DNA from: Marinifilum sp. N1E240
Lineage (GTDB): Bacteria > Bacteroidota > Bacteroidia > Bacteroidales > Marinifilaceae
Reading direction: 5' to 3'
DNA: 64,000 nt
Assembly: GCF_009295825.1 (NCBI RefSeq)
Contig: NZ_WHKF01000002.1
Coordinates: 620,001-684,000, forward strand
Positions 10,359 through 20,845 of the stretch are shown here, one piece after another. Every line of letters begins with the position of its first letter. Positions within the stretch are counted from its first letter, which is position 1. The notes beneath the pieces are model-generated. The model did not search any database. It was not told the origin of the DNA and saw only the letters and a list, made by a program, of their open reading frames with translations. A program made the translations under genes and the position numbers.

Positions 10359-11126
10359 AGATAGGTGATTAAAATTATAGTTTGTAAGTAAATTATGATG
10401 GAATTTATTTCTTTTTTTTAACTGAAAGAAATTATTTAATCAGTAATATAGTATATGTTAATAGTGAAATAATGCAATTCATTTACTTGTCTTAGTAAAC
10501 ATTGATAATTTTATTGTGAAAAATATTCGAAAAAAGTAAGCGGTTAAGTATGAGTCGTTTAAATTGATGATAATTTGAACTATTTATACAGTGAAATGAT
10601 TGTTTAGTATTGATTTATATTGTGCAGTTGATAGGAGCAAACGTTGATAGATAAAGGGATTTTAACTCCTCGTATTTTTCAGTTTCAATATCGATAGGAC
10701 TATGATTTATTTATAAACTCTACTGTTAAATATATGAGTGGCAGGTTGTGTTTTTCTTTAGTAATGATATTTCTTTAAAGTCCTTCTGATAGTGAATAGT
10801 AGTAGAATGCAATAGTGCTTATTTGGGAGTGGCACATAATAATTACAGAAGAGAATTTCTTTTTTTAGATCCAGTTTTTCTTTCCAACATCTTTTCGAGT
10901 AATTGAACTCTATTTGCTTTTTAGAACAAATGGTCACTTCATATAAATTCGCTTCTTAAATAATAAAATTCAGATTGGATTTTTGACAAAACTTGTCTGC
11001 AAAACACTTCATTACCATTCGAAACATTACATTTGTAGGCTAATAGAGGATAGATGTAATGAATTTTATTTCTTGTAAGTGGATTAAAATGTGTTGTTTA
11101 TCTCAGATTAATTTAACGTATTACTA
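10359..11126. promoter_or_regulatory. Divergent intergenic region, protease / sensor kinase
   Basis: 768 AT-rich bases between the leftward protease and the rightward sensor kinase, presumably holding both promoters. A Bacteroidota-type -7 element, TACATTTG, is at 11028-11035, which would give a leader of about 85 bases for the kinase. I did not find a convincing -33 TTG at the right distance. No small ORF or repeat was recognised. Confidence 0.4.
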
Positions 11127-13061
11127 ATGAACTTTCGAAACAAATCCATTATATTTATAGGTTTAGTTATTATTCTTGCCTTTGGTGCTGTAGCTTATTA
11201 TATTGGCGATAAAATGACCATTACTGCACGTAAAATGAGTGTGGATTTGGCATTGTCGAAAGCACAAAATAGCTTTCTGATTGTTCAGACCGAAATTGAA
11301 AACAGTTGCAGACAAGCCGAACTTTATACTGATGCAGTTGAAGAGATTGCTTATGGACGTGAATTTCCAGTGATTCATGAGATATTGAGGTCTGATTTAA
11401 TGATCAGTCAAGAAATATCAGCACGATGGTTCATTAGAATGGATAAGGAAAAGAATATTAGTGGCATTGTTTTGGAAAAATTAGGTGATTCCATTGTTGA
11501 AAAACCTACTTCAGCTATTCATGAGAAAATCCTGTGGAATCAAATACGAAACCTGCAAGGGACAATTTTATCACAGCCCTATAAAAATGATCAAGGTAAA
11601 GAGTTGGTTAGCATTTTGACTCCAGTAATTGTTGATTCATACTTGTATGGAATTGTTGGTTTTGATATTGATTTGAGAAAGTTTCAGCAAATTTTTTATG
11701 ATGAAGAATCCTTGGGAAGAGCTTATGTGAGCATCATTTCAAAAAATGGGATTTGCATTACACATCCCGATGAAAATTTGATTGGTAAACAGATTGGTCA
11801 TCATCAGGATTCCAGTTTTGTACAATTGGCATTACAGTCGGGAACAGAACAAAAGAAAGAAGTTCAATCCGAATTTTTAAACCTTCCGGTAATGAGGGTG
11901 TATAAGCCTATTCGAATCGCAAATGGGGGAGATTATTGGCTAATTACTGTAAGCGTTCCTATGTTTAATGTAAAAGAATCTGTACAGGAAATAAGAAACT
12001 TAACGATACTAATTGGGTTGGTATTGGCACTTTTGTTAATGGTTTTTCTTTATTTTTCCCAACGTCGTTGGCTTTATGAATCAACCAAAAGACGCCGAGC
12101 TGAGAAAAGACATTTGAACGAAGTAAGTAAATTATCATCCATTATGGAGAGTACCGATCAAATAATGATTTTTTCAATAGGTCAGAATTATAAGTATACT
12201 AGCTTTAATACCGTTCACAAAAACGATATCCTAAATTCAGAGAATAATCAGATAAAAGAGGGAGATAATATACTTGATACCTATTATGGTGATTTTCGCA
12301 TAAAAATGAAAAAATATCTGGATAGGGCTTTAGGAGGAGAGCATTTTTTGGTAGAGTATCAACGTCATGGAATCGATTATCAGCAGATTTTTAATGCCAT
12401 TTCGGATACCGAAGGCAATGTAGTTGGGGTTGCAAGTTTTAGATTTGATATTAGTGAAACACTTCAGTTAAGGAAGAAAGCTCAGGATGAAGAGGAGGAG
12501 AAGGTAAAAGCTCAATTGAAGAACATCAAGAATCAGATTAATCCTCATTTTCTTTTTAATTCCTTGAACTCCTTGTATGCTTTAGTAGATGGCGAGCCTA
12601 AGTTAGCTCGGAAATTTATAATGAGCTTATCAAAAGTGTATCGATACCTTCTTGATAGTAACAATAGCAACCTAATTCGTTTGAAACAAGAAATGGATTT
12701 TATCAAGCAATACGTTTTTTTGCAGAAAATTCGTTTTGGCGAGAATCTTATTTTAGAATATGATATTCCTGAAGAGGCACTTCTTTTAAAATTACCTTCG
12801 GTTAGCATACAATCATTGGTCGAAAATGCCATTAAACACAATGTAATTACCAGTGAAAAGCCATTAACTATTCGAATTGTAGTGGATGATGATAATTTTC
12901 TATGGGTTGAGAATCCTTATCAGCCGCGAACCGATTTGAATAACTCACCGGGTACTGGTCTAAAAACTCTTGATGCACTTTACGCTTTTCTAGGCGATAG
13001 ACAAGCTTATTATGGCATAACAGATGGCAAATTCAAAGTTAAATTGCCCCTTTTTAAATAG
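11127..13061 (+). CDS. LytS-type sensor histidine kinase with extracytoplasmic Cache-like domain
   Basis: 644 residues. TM helix near 10-27, then a periplasmic region of about 260 residues with dCache-like features (YVSIISKNGICITHPDENLIGKQIG and similar). A second TM helix lies near 290-308, followed by a PAS-like segment and a His_kinase domain. The phospho-acceptor H474 is in QINPHFLFNSLNSL, diagnostic of the LytS/YehU group, and SLVENAIKHN is the N box of the ATPase part. The cognate partner is probably the LytTR regulator at 20846, separated from it by a metalloprotease and a SusC/SusD pair. That arrangement suggests sensing of a peptide or small nutrient outside the inner membrane. Confidence 0.9.
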   Translation: MNFRNKSIIFIGLVIILAFGAVAYYIGDKMTITARKMSVDLALSKAQNSFLIVQTEIENSCRQAELYTDAVEEIAYGREFPVIHEILRSDLMISQEISARWFIRMDKEKNISGIVLEKLGDSIVEKPTSAIHEKILWNQIRNLQGTILSQPYKNDQGKELVSILTPVIVDSYLYGIVGFDIDLRKFQQIFYDEESLGRAYVSIISKNGICITHPDENLIGKQIGHHQDSSFVQLALQSGTEQKKEVQSEFLNLPVMRVYKPIRIANGGDYWLITVSVPMFNVKESVQEIRNLTILIGLVLALLLMVFLYFSQRRWLYESTKRRRAEKRHLNEVSKLSSIMESTDQIMIFSIGQNYKYTSFNTVHKNDILNSENNQIKEGDNILDTYYGDFRIKMKKYLDRALGGEHFLVEYQRHGIDYQQIFNAISDTEGNVVGVASFRFDISETLQLRKKAQDEEEEKVKAQLKNIKNQINPHFLFNSLNSLYALVDGEPKLARKFIMSLSKVYRYLLDSNNSNLIRLKQEMDFIKQYVFLQKIRFGENLILEYDIPEEALLLKLPSVSIQSLVENAIKHNVITSEKPLTIRIVVDDDNFLWVENPYQPRTDLNNSPGTGLKTLDALYAFLGDRQAYYGITDGKFKVKLPLFK

Positions 13062-13079
13062 AAATCAAAAGATTTTTCA

Positions 13080-13110
13080 ATCAGTATGATTCTTTCATAC
13101 CGATTTTTTT
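13080..13110 (+). terminator. Terminator after the sensor kinase
   Basis: ATCAGTATGA / TCATACCGAT arms with one A-C mismatch and a 5-base loop, followed by TTTTTT. It starts 18 bases after the kinase stop, so the metalloprotease likely has its own promoter in 13111-13285. Confidence 0.75.
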
Positions 13111-13285
13111 GTCATTCACTCCTCAATATTTCGAGTTCACTCCTTTCTTTTTCTTTGCAGTTACAAAAAAAAACATTTTTGTTCTGAATTGTGGTACAAT
13201 CAAAGCTGCCATTCAAATGCAAAATGACATGAGCATAGGAGCAAAACCTTGTTTTGTTTTATCCTTTGCAAACAAAACACTATAA

Positions 13286-15988
13286 ATGAACTTAAGAACA
13301 ATTACACCTACAAACACAATTAGCAAGCTGTGCCTTATAGCATGTATTCTGGGGGGAATGCATGCTACAACTCTAGCTGCAGATTTTAAATCGATCTCAC
13401 CAAATGATGGGATTTTTAACTTTTGGAAAAAGAAGAAAAAGGAAATAAAAGTTGATAGTACCAAGAGTAAAGAATCGAAATCAGATTTAAAAGCTTTTAG
13501 TGAGGTAATTACTTCAGATGCTCAAACCAAGAATGGAGTAATAGATATTCACCGTGTTAAAAAAGACTATTATTTCGAAATTGCAGACTCTTTGTTAGGT
13601 CGTGATTTTCTTTTGGTGAATAAAATATCCAAGGTACCTTCTCAAGTGAATGAATTGGGATTGAATAAAGGTATTAACTACCAAAACCTTTTGATTCGTT
13701 TCGAGGCAGATACTTTAAACGAGAAAATTTGGGTGAAAACTTATCATCCTTATTACGAAGGAAAAGAAGGGGATGCAATTTCCCTATCGGTAAAAGACAA
13801 TTATATGCCTTCAATTCGAGAATCTTTCGACTTGGCATGTATTGGTAAAGATTCCACATCTTATGTGTTTAAAGTAAATAAAGTATTCGATGGATCGGAG
13901 AAAAGTTTAAATGATTTGTTTGGTATGTTAGGCATGCCAAGTAGTGCAGTAAAGTCATTATCTAAAATCAATGCAGTTAAAAGCTTTCCGGAAAATGTAG
14001 TTGTTAAATCTTTACTTACTACAAAAGCTGAAGGAATTACAGTTACGGTTGAAGCTACTACTAATATCGTTTTGTTGGCAGAAAAAGCAATGAAGCCACG
14101 TTTTGCTGACAACAGAATTGGTTATTTTACCACCAAGCATTTTTACTATAAAGATTCTCAGCAAGCTGTTGAAAATCGTGAATTTGTAAACAGATGGAGA
14201 TTGGAGCCTAAAAAAGAAGATGTAGAACGTTATATGTCTGGAGAATTGGTTGAGCCTAAAAAACCAATCGTATATTATATCGATCCTTCAACTCCACCTC
14301 AATGGCGTCAGGCAATTAAAGATGGTATTACCGATTGGCAATCAGCTTTCGAACAGGCAGGATTTAAAAATGCAATTGTAGCAAAAGATGCACCACTTGA
14401 TGATCCTGATTTTGATGGTGATGATGTTCGTTTTTCAATGATCACTTATGCAGCATCGAGCCAGGCAAATGCAATGGGTCCATCTGTGGTTGATCCTCGT
14501 TCTGGTGAAATTATTGAAGCTGATGTAATTTGGTGGCACAATGTAATGACCGCTCTTCATTCCTGGATTCGTATTCAAACAGGAAGTATTGATCCAAAAG
14601 CAAGAGACAATAAATTTACTGATGAGCACATGGCTCATGCCATCCGCTTTGTTTCATCTCACGAAATTGGACACACGCTTGGTTTAATGCACAATATGGG
14701 AGCATCTTATGCTTTCCCGGTAGATTCTTTGCGTTCAAAAACCTTTACTAGTAGAATGGGAGGTACCGCTCCATCTATTATGGATTATGCTCGTTTTAAT
14801 TACGTTGCTCAGCCAAAGGATGGTATAGAGTACATTACGCCTCAGATTGGTGTGTATGATAAGTATGCTATTGCCTGGGCTTACCGTTGGATCAACCAGG
14901 ATACACCTTGGGATGAGTTGCAGGTTTTAAGCAATATGATTCGCAAGCATGAAAATGATCCTTTGTATCATTACGGACCACAGCAAAGTGGAAAAAATAC
15001 AATCGACCCTTCAGCGCAAAGCGAAGATTTAGGAGACAATTCAATGAAAGCCAGTCGTTACGGATTGCAAAATTTGAAACGCATTGTTCCTGAAGTTGAA
15101 AAATGGACTTATGAAGAAGGAGTAAGTTACGAAAAAGCAGGTAAAATGATGATGGGTGTAATTGGACAATGGTTTACTTATGCCAATCATGTAATTGCCA
15201 ATATTGGAGGTATCTATTTGGACCAGCCAGTATATGGTGAAACTAAATCAGCATATACTCATGTTGAAAAAGCTAAACAAAAGGATGCAGTAAACTATTT
15301 AATAGAAGAAGTAATTAAGAATCCGAAATGGATTACCAATGCTGAAATCTATAAAAAATCATATCCTATTCGTGAATCGGTTATTGGGGATATTGAATAT
15401 GCACCAACAACTTTATTCAGAGATCTTAATTCAAGAATTTTTTATTCTATCCTTCAAAAAGAAAGATTATTAAGAATGCTCCAGAATGAAGTTGTTAATG
15501 GCGATAAGGCATACACTTTAACAGATATGATGAGAGATATGCACAATGGTATTTTTGCCAAAACCATTAAGAGACAAAAATTAGATGTTTTCACGCGTCA
15601 AACTCAGAAAAACTTTGTGGATAATTTAATCATTACTCATAATAAAACTATGGAGAAGACCACTAAGAAAACTCTTCATGATGAACATGATCATTCAAAT
15701 TGTGGATTACACAATCACATGCCAATGCTTTGCGATTACGCAGTAAAAAGCAAGGAGATGTTTCAGGATGGTAATGAGAATGAAACTAAAGAAAGTCGTT
15801 ATGCCAACAGGAATGTGTTTTATGCAACAAGCAACCGTGTGTCGGATGTAGTATCGGTTAAACGAGGAGAATTGTTACGAATAAGAGACTTACTCTCAAA
15901 GAGATTGAATACTTATGATGAAGCTACAAAGTTTCATTATCAGGATTTAATTCTTCGAATTGAGGAAGCACTTAATATACATCAGTAA
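13286..15988 (+). CDS. Secreted zinc-dependent metalloprotease (DUF5117/DUF4953 type)
   Basis: 900 residues. The signal-peptide-like N-terminus has a hydrophobic stretch near residues 15-30 ending ATTLAA. The metzincin-type zinc site HEIGHTLGLMHN places H459, E460, H463 and H469, with a Met-turn at M499 in SIMDYARF. This layout and length match the large Bacteroidota zinc-dependent metalloproteases with DUF5117, DUF4953 and DUF5118 segments. A His-rich patch near residues 793-810 (HDEHDHSNCGLHNH) may bind metal. It is probably periplasmic or surface-associated. It sits directly before a SusC/SusD pair and between the kinase and response regulator genes, suggesting it makes peptides for that transporter. 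Confidence 0.88.
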   Translation: MNLRTITPTNTISKLCLIACILGGMHATTLAADFKSISPNDGIFNFWKKKKKEIKVDSTKSKESKSDLKAFSEVITSDAQTKNGVIDIHRVKKDYYFEIADSLLGRDFLLVNKISKVPSQVNELGLNKGINYQNLLIRFEADTLNEKIWVKTYHPYYEGKEGDAISLSVKDNYMPSIRESFDLACIGKDSTSYVFKVNKVFDGSEKSLNDLFGMLGMPSSAVKSLSKINAVKSFPENVVVKSLLTTKAEGITVTVEATTNIVLLAEKAMKPRFADNRIGYFTTKHFYYKDSQQAVENREFVNRWRLEPKKEDVERYMSGELVEPKKPIVYYIDPSTPPQWRQAIKDGITDWQSAFEQAGFKNAIVAKDAPLDDPDFDGDDVRFSMITYAASSQANAMGPSVVDPRSGEIIEADVIWWHNVMTALHSWIRIQTGSIDPKARDNKFTDEHMAHAIRFVSSHEIGHTLGLMHNMGASYAFPVDSLRSKTFTSRMGGTAPSIMDYARFNYVAQPKDGIEYITPQIGVYDKYAIAWAYRWINQDTPWDELQVLSNMIRKHENDPLYHYGPQQSGKNTIDPSAQSEDLGDNSMKASRYGLQNLKRIVPEVEKWTYEEGVSYEKAGKMMMGVIGQWFTYANHVIANIGGIYLDQPVYGETKSAYTHVEKAKQKDAVNYLIEEVIKNPKWITNAEIYKKSYPIRESVIGDIEYAPTTLFRDLNSRIFYSILQKERLLRMLQNEVVNGDKAYTLTDMMRDMHNGIFAKTIKRQKLDVFTRQTQKNFVDNLIITHNKTMEKTTKKTLHDEHDHSNCGLHNHMPMLCDYAVKSKEMFQDGNENETKESRYANRNVFYATSNRVSDVVSVKRGELLRIRDLLSKRLNTYDEATKFHYQDLILRIEEALNIHQ

Positions 15989-15998
15989 TTAGTTAGTT

Positions 15999-16036
15999 CA
16001 GGTTGGGAGAATAATATTTCTCCTACCTGTTTTTTT
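15999..16036 (+). terminator. Terminator between metalloprotease and SusC
   Basis: CAGGT-GGGAGAA / TTCTCC-ACCTG hairpin with small bulges and a loop of about 8 bases, followed by seven T. It is a strong rho-independent signal, so SusC/SusD may be transcribed separately or by read-through. Confidence 0.85.
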
Positions 16037-16082
16037 GTATGAAATAACCACTATTTTAATAACCAATAAAAAATACAAGTTT

Positions 16083-19000
16083 ATGAAAAGAATGCTAACC
16101 TTGCTTTTGATCTTGATGCCAGCATTTATCTGGGCTCAGGAAATGAAGCAGATAAAAGGAAAGGTACTCTCGGAGCAGGATGGAGACGTTCTGATTGGTG
16201 CATCGGTTTACATTGATAAAGCAACAATTGGTGCCGAAACCAAGATGAAAGGGATTATTGAAAACATTACTTTAGGAACCATTACCGATTTTGATGGTAA
16301 TTTTACACTTGAAGTTCCTAAAGATTTAAATACGATTGCCTGTAGCTTTTTGGGCTTCGAAACTCAAATGGTTGATATCAAAGGAAAATCTTTTGTTACC
16401 ATTAAATTGGGAGAATCAACAAGCGAGCTAGGCGAAATTATTGTAACTGGATATCAGAAGATCGAAAAGCGTAAAGTAACTTCTGCAGTTGTTAAGGTTA
16501 ATGCGGAAGACATTAAGCAGGCAGGAGTTGTGAGTGTTGACCATATGCTTAGTGGACAGTTAGCAGGTGTAACAGCTGTAACTCAAACTGGTGCCCCAGG
16601 TGCTCCGGCTAAAATTAGAATTAGAGGAACAGTGTCTCTATCAGGTTCACAGGATCCTCTTTGGGTGGTTGATGGTATGCCATTGGAAGGTAACGATGTG
16701 CCGGATTTTAATGATAAAAGTAATATTGATCAACTGTACAATTCGTCTATTGCTGGATTTAACCCATCTGATATTGCTAATATTACCATTTTGAAAGATG
16801 CTGCTGCTACGGCTATTTATGGTGCAAGAGCAGCAAATGGCGTGATTGTAGTTACTACAAAATCTGGGAAACAAGGGAAAATGAGAGTTAATTTTTCCTC
16901 AAACACAACTTTCACTCAACGACCAGATTTAAGTCAATTGAATTTGATGAATTCTGATCAGAAAGTAGATCTTGAATTGGCCTTGGCTGCTCGAAGTGAT
17001 TATTCTTATAGAAATGGTAATGGAGGTGTTGCAAGAGTTTTGGATAAATATAATGATAGACAAAATTACTTGGATAATGGATTTTCTGGAATTTCAAATA
17101 CTGCTCAAAATGATATTAATGCTCTAAGAGGTATCAATACTGATTGGGAAGATTTACTGTATCAGACAGCTGTAAACCAAGATCAAAGTTTAAGCATTTC
17201 TGGAGGAAATGAATTTGCTACCTACTATTTTTCGGCAGGATATCATGGCGAAAAAGGAACTACTGTAGGGACTTCATTGGATCGTATCAACTTAACTTCA
17301 AAAATTCGATTAAAGTTGAACGAGAAAATGAATTTTGGAGCTGCTCTTTTTCTTTCAGAACGTAAAACTAAAGGATATTTAACTGGATCAGATTTATTCA
17401 CTAATCCTGGTTATTATTCAAGAAGAGTAAATCCTTATCAGCAAGTTTACAATCCTGATGGTTCTTATGTGTATGATACAGAAACGACTGGTGCATTGGG
17501 TACTCCTTTGGATTTTAACATTGTTGAAGAGCGAAATAATACATCTAATGAATTAACCTCTAGAAATATTAACGCAATTTTTGATTTTGATTACAAAATT
17601 ATAGATGGAGTAAAGTATACGGCTCAACTTGGATTGCAAACAGAGGATAAAAGAACAGAACAGACAGCTACAAAGGATTCTTATGTTGGTCGAAGAACTA
17701 TTCACAATAGTAGATATCAGACCGAAGATGAGAATGGGCAAAGTGTTACTCGTTATGATGTGAATGATGGTTTTATAAAAGTTTGGGATGCTGATTTTTT
17801 CCAATACAATTTAAAGAACATTATTGAAGTGAATAAAGTCATCAATGAAGATCACGAGTTCGATTTGATGTTAGGAAATGAAATTCGTGGTAATGAGTTG
17901 ACAACAATTTATTCTGCCAATTATGCATTTGACGGATCTTCTAATACCTCAACAGGAATTGATTTTCACGATGCAGATGCCGCTAAAAAATATAAAGGAT
18001 TCGATAAAAGTTTTGTTGAAAATACTTTTGTATCATTCTTTTCTACATTATCATATTCTTACAAGCGCAAATATACAGTGTTTGGAAGTGTTCGATACGA
18101 TGGATCCAATTTATTTGGTGTAGATGAAAAATACAAATACCTTCCATTATGGGCTTTGAGTGGATCATGGAATGCCACAGAAGAAGAATTTTTGAAAAAT
18201 GTACCTTGGTTAAATAGCTTGAAGTTAAGAGCTTCTTATGGTTTACAAGGAAATGTTGATAAAAGTACTTCTCCATATGTGATTGGTGAAAAATATAAGG
18301 TAGAGATTTTGCCAGGAATGGTTGAAGATGCATTAAAGGTTGATAATCCTCCAAATCAATATTTACGTTGGGAAAAAACGAAAACCTATAATGCAGGTTT
18401 GGATATTGCTGTTTTCGAAAATGCAATTCGTGCGAGTGTTGATTTCTACCATAGAAAAAGTTCAGACTTGATTAACTTACGCGCTTTACCATTGGAGAAT
18501 GGTTTTAATTTTGCCCCGGTTAATTGGGCTGCCGTTACCAATAAAGGTTATGAAATTGGTATTTCTACTAGAAATATTCATAATGACGATTTTGAATGGA
18601 CTACTAACTTTAACATTTCGAGAAACTTTAATAAGGTTAATGATATTCAGGTCCGTAACGATAGCTGGTTTCCTTCGGGAATTGGTAAACCTGTAAATGC
18701 TATTTATGCATTAAAAACTGATGGGTTAGATGAAAATGGTATGCCTGTTTTTGTGAAGGATGGTAAGAAAATGAATTTGCAAGAATTTGCTGGAATTGAA
18801 TTAAAATGGGGATTCTGGCCTACACCAACACTATCACCAACGGAGTTCAGAGAATTGTTTACATATGAGGGAAGTGCTGATCCGAAATATAGTGGTGGTA
18901 TCATTAATAATTTTAAGTATAAGAATTTTGATTTAAGTATTGCTTGTAGCTTTAATTTGGGGCAAAAGGTTAGAGTTACTCCTCCATATGATTTTACAGA

Positions 19001-19409
19001 ATATGACAGAGCTCTGAATTCAACAACAGATATTTTGAATGCTTGGACTCCTGAAAATCCAAATACTTATTTACCTCGCTTAATTGGTTCAGGAAGTGCA
19101 GATGGGAATGTAGCTGTTGAGCACCAACTGTATTCTCAAAAAGATCCGGTTGATTATCTAAAGTACCTGGATATTTGGGTAAAAGAGATGAATTATTTGA
19201 GATGTACAAATATTCGATTAGGTTATAGTTTCTCGAAAGACATTTTGGATAAATTAAACTTAACGAGTGCGAGATTAAGTGTAGAGGCTCGTAATCCATT
19301 TGTAATTTCAGACAATTATGATGGATATTTTGATCCTGAAACTTATGGTAATATTTATGCGCAGCCAATTGCGAAATCATATTCAATTGGAATTAATGTT
19401 GGCTTCTAA
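16083..19409 (+). CDS. SusC/RagA-family TonB-linked outer membrane transporter
   Basis: TonB-dependent outer-membrane channel. I prefer ATG 16083 (MKRMLTLLLILMPAFIWAQ, a good signal peptide), because a longer frame from 16035 would put 16 charged or polar residues in front of it. Order: signal peptide, carboxypeptidase-regulatory-like domain (IKGKVLSEQDGDVLIGASV), TonB box region ending GEIIVTGYQ, plug with the family motif IRIRGT, and a long beta-barrel ending in an aromatic residue (GINVGF). Ten bases separate it from the SusD partner. The substrate is probably peptides from the adjacent protease rather than glycan, since no glycoside hydrolase is present. That is inference from context. 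Confidence 0.93.
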   Translation: MKRMLTLLLILMPAFIWAQEMKQIKGKVLSEQDGDVLIGASVYIDKATIGAETKMKGIIENITLGTITDFDGNFTLEVPKDLNTIACSFLGFETQMVDIKGKSFVTIKLGESTSELGEIIVTGYQKIEKRKVTSAVVKVNAEDIKQAGVVSVDHMLSGQLAGVTAVTQTGAPGAPAKIRIRGTVSLSGSQDPLWVVDGMPLEGNDVPDFNDKSNIDQLYNSSIAGFNPSDIANITILKDAAATAIYGARAANGVIVVTTKSGKQGKMRVNFSSNTTFTQRPDLSQLNLMNSDQKVDLELALAARSDYSYRNGNGGVARVLDKYNDRQNYLDNGFSGISNTAQNDINALRGINTDWEDLLYQTAVNQDQSLSISGGNEFATYYFSAGYHGEKGTTVGTSLDRINLTSKIRLKLNEKMNFGAALFLSERKTKGYLTGSDLFTNPGYYSRRVNPYQQVYNPDGSYVYDTETTGALGTPLDFNIVEERNNTSNELTSRNINAIFDFDYKIIDGVKYTAQLGLQTEDKRTEQTATKDSYVGRRTIHNSRYQTEDENGQSVTRYDVNDGFIKVWDADFFQYNLKNIIEVNKVINEDHEFDLMLGNEIRGNELTTIYSANYAFDGSSNTSTGIDFHDADAAKKYKGFDKSFVENTFVSFFSTLSYSYKRKYTVFGSVRYDGSNLFGVDEKYKYLPLWALSGSWNATEEEFLKNVPWLNSLKLRASYGLQGNVDKSTSPYVIGEKYKVEILPGMVEDALKVDNPPNQYLRWEKTKTYNAGLDIAVFENAIRASVDFYHRKSSDLINLRALPLENGFNFAPVNWAAVTNKGYEIGISTRNIHNDDFEWTTNFNISRNFNKVNDIQVRNDSWFPSGIGKPVNAIYALKTDGLDENGMPVFVKDGKKMNLQEFAGIELKWGFWPTPTLSPTEFRELFTYEGSADPKYSGGIINNFKYKNFDLSIACSFNLGQKVRVTPPYDFTEYDRALNSTTDILNAWTPENPNTYLPRLIGSGSADGNVAVEHQLYSQKDPVDYLKYLDIWVKEMNYLRCTNIRLGYSFSKDILDKLNLTSARLSVEARNPFVISDNYDGYFDPETYGNIYAQPIAKSYSIGINVGF

Positions 19410-19419
19410 AATTACAATT

Positions 19420-20748
19420 ATGAAATTATTTAAAAACTGTTTATATATAGTAATTGCAGGATTATCTTTAACATCATGTGATGATTTTTTGGATATTAAG
19501 CCTGCAGATAAAATTATTCCTGAAACATACGAGGATTTCAGAAAGCTACAAACTGGAGCATACGAAGTTGGTTTAATTGATAGATCAAGATCAACAATTT
19601 TTACCGATGAAGCAATTTTGGACGAATGGGGAGCAGAAGCTGAAGAATTTCAGGATTATTACTTATGGAAAAGTGTTTTGAGTTCAAAAGCACGATCATT
19701 ACCATATCAGGAATTTTACAAAGTGATTTTCTATGAGAATGAAATTATTTCACAGGCTGCCAATATGAAAGAAGGTAGTCAGGAGGAAATCAATCAATTA
19801 GTGGCTGAAGCATATTTTATGAGAGCATATATGCATTTTAATGTGTTGAATTTGTATGCTAAACCTTACAATAAGGAAACAGCCTCGACTGATAAAGGTG
19901 TGCCTGTAGTAACACTTATTGATATTGAGCAACCATTTCCTGTTAGTACAATTGAAGAGGTATACACTCAAATTTTGTCAGATGTTGATAGCACCATGAA
20001 ATATATCAACGTTGCAGAATATGAGAAAGGCTTGAATTATAGAGTATCAAAAGTTGCTGCTTTAGGAATAAAAGCTCGTATGCACTTGTATAGAGGTGAA
20101 TATTTGTTGGCTAAAGATGCTGCTTTAGAAGCTTATACTATCAATAATCAATTGGTTGATTTAAATGAGGATAATGCTATTATGCCATATCATTTTAAGT
20201 CGAAAGAAAATGTTTTTGCCGCAGAGCAGACTTTTGATAATATTTTAAGTTTCAATTTGCTTGCATCAAATGAATTAATTTCAAAATACAATGCTCAAGA
20301 CTTACGATTATCGAAATATTACTCGAGTGGTTGGTCAGGAAATACAACTAATAAAGGAAAGAATTCTGAAAACAAATGTAGCTTCAGAACTTCTGAGTTG
20401 TATTTAATTTTGGCAGAGTGCGAAGCTAACTTGAACGAAAATCTTCCAAAAGCAAAAGAGTATTTAAATACATTAAAGCAAAATCGCTTAGAAGCTGAAT
20501 TTTATGCTTTAGAGGAAATTAGAATCAATGCTATGACTCAAGCTGAATTGATTACTGAGGTTGCTAAGGAGAGATGTCGTGAATTGGCATTTGAGGGGCA
20601 TCGTTGGTATGATTTGAGAAGAACAACTCAGCAGAGTTTAACTCACACATTTGGTGGTGAAACTGAAGTTTTAGAAGAAGGAGATCCAAGATATACATTG
20701 CGTTTCCCTCAGGAAGCTGTGGATAACAATCCAAATTTGAACAATTAG
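19420..20748 (+). CDS. SusD/RagB-family surface lipoprotein
   Basis: Surface lipoprotein lid of the SusC channel. The start ATG 19420 gives MKLFKNCLYIVIAGLSLTSCDDFLDIKP, with a lipobox ending at Cys20 and the hallmark CDDFLDIKP. The longer in-frame extension to 19318 lies inside susC and is not credible. 442 residues, on the short side for the family. TPR-like SusD segments include AEAYFMRAYMHFNVLNLY near the N-terminal third and ERCRELAFEGHRWYDLRR near the C-terminus. It pairs with the SusC gene 10 bases upstream, and a strong terminator follows. Confidence 0.93.
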   Translation: MKLFKNCLYIVIAGLSLTSCDDFLDIKPADKIIPETYEDFRKLQTGAYEVGLIDRSRSTIFTDEAILDEWGAEAEEFQDYYLWKSVLSSKARSLPYQEFYKVIFYENEIISQAANMKEGSQEEINQLVAEAYFMRAYMHFNVLNLYAKPYNKETASTDKGVPVVTLIDIEQPFPVSTIEEVYTQILSDVDSTMKYINVAEYEKGLNYRVSKVAALGIKARMHLYRGEYLLAKDAALEAYTINNQLVDLNEDNAIMPYHFKSKENVFAAEQTFDNILSFNLLASNELISKYNAQDLRLSKYYSSGWSGNTTNKGKNSENKCSFRTSELYLILAECEANLNENLPKAKEYLNTLKQNRLEAEFYALEEIRINAMTQAELITEVAKERCRELAFEGHRWYDLRRTTQQSLTHTFGGETEVLEEGDPRYTLRFPQEAVDNNPNLNN

Positions 20749-20778
20749 GATAAATAGCATATTTATTTGAATCAAAAT

Positions 20779-20812
20779 AGGGGCATTCCATTGCGGAATG
20801 CCCCTTTTCTTT
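20779..20812 (+). terminator. Strong terminator after SusD
   Basis: Perfect 11-bp stem AGGGGCATTCC / GGAATGCCCCT with a 5-base loop, then TTTTCTTTT. It separates the SusCD transcript from the response regulator. Confidence 0.92.
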
Positions 20813-20845
20813 TGTATTTTGGCAGTCCCAAAAAAATAAGAGGAG

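Noticed and set aside
16035-16082. Longer start for SusC
   Set aside because: It would place charged and polar residues before a good signal peptide, and its start lies at the terminator T run.
19318-19419. N-terminal extension of SusD overlapping susC
   Set aside because: A clean lipoprotein signal begins at ATG 19420 directly after susC; the extension would bury it.
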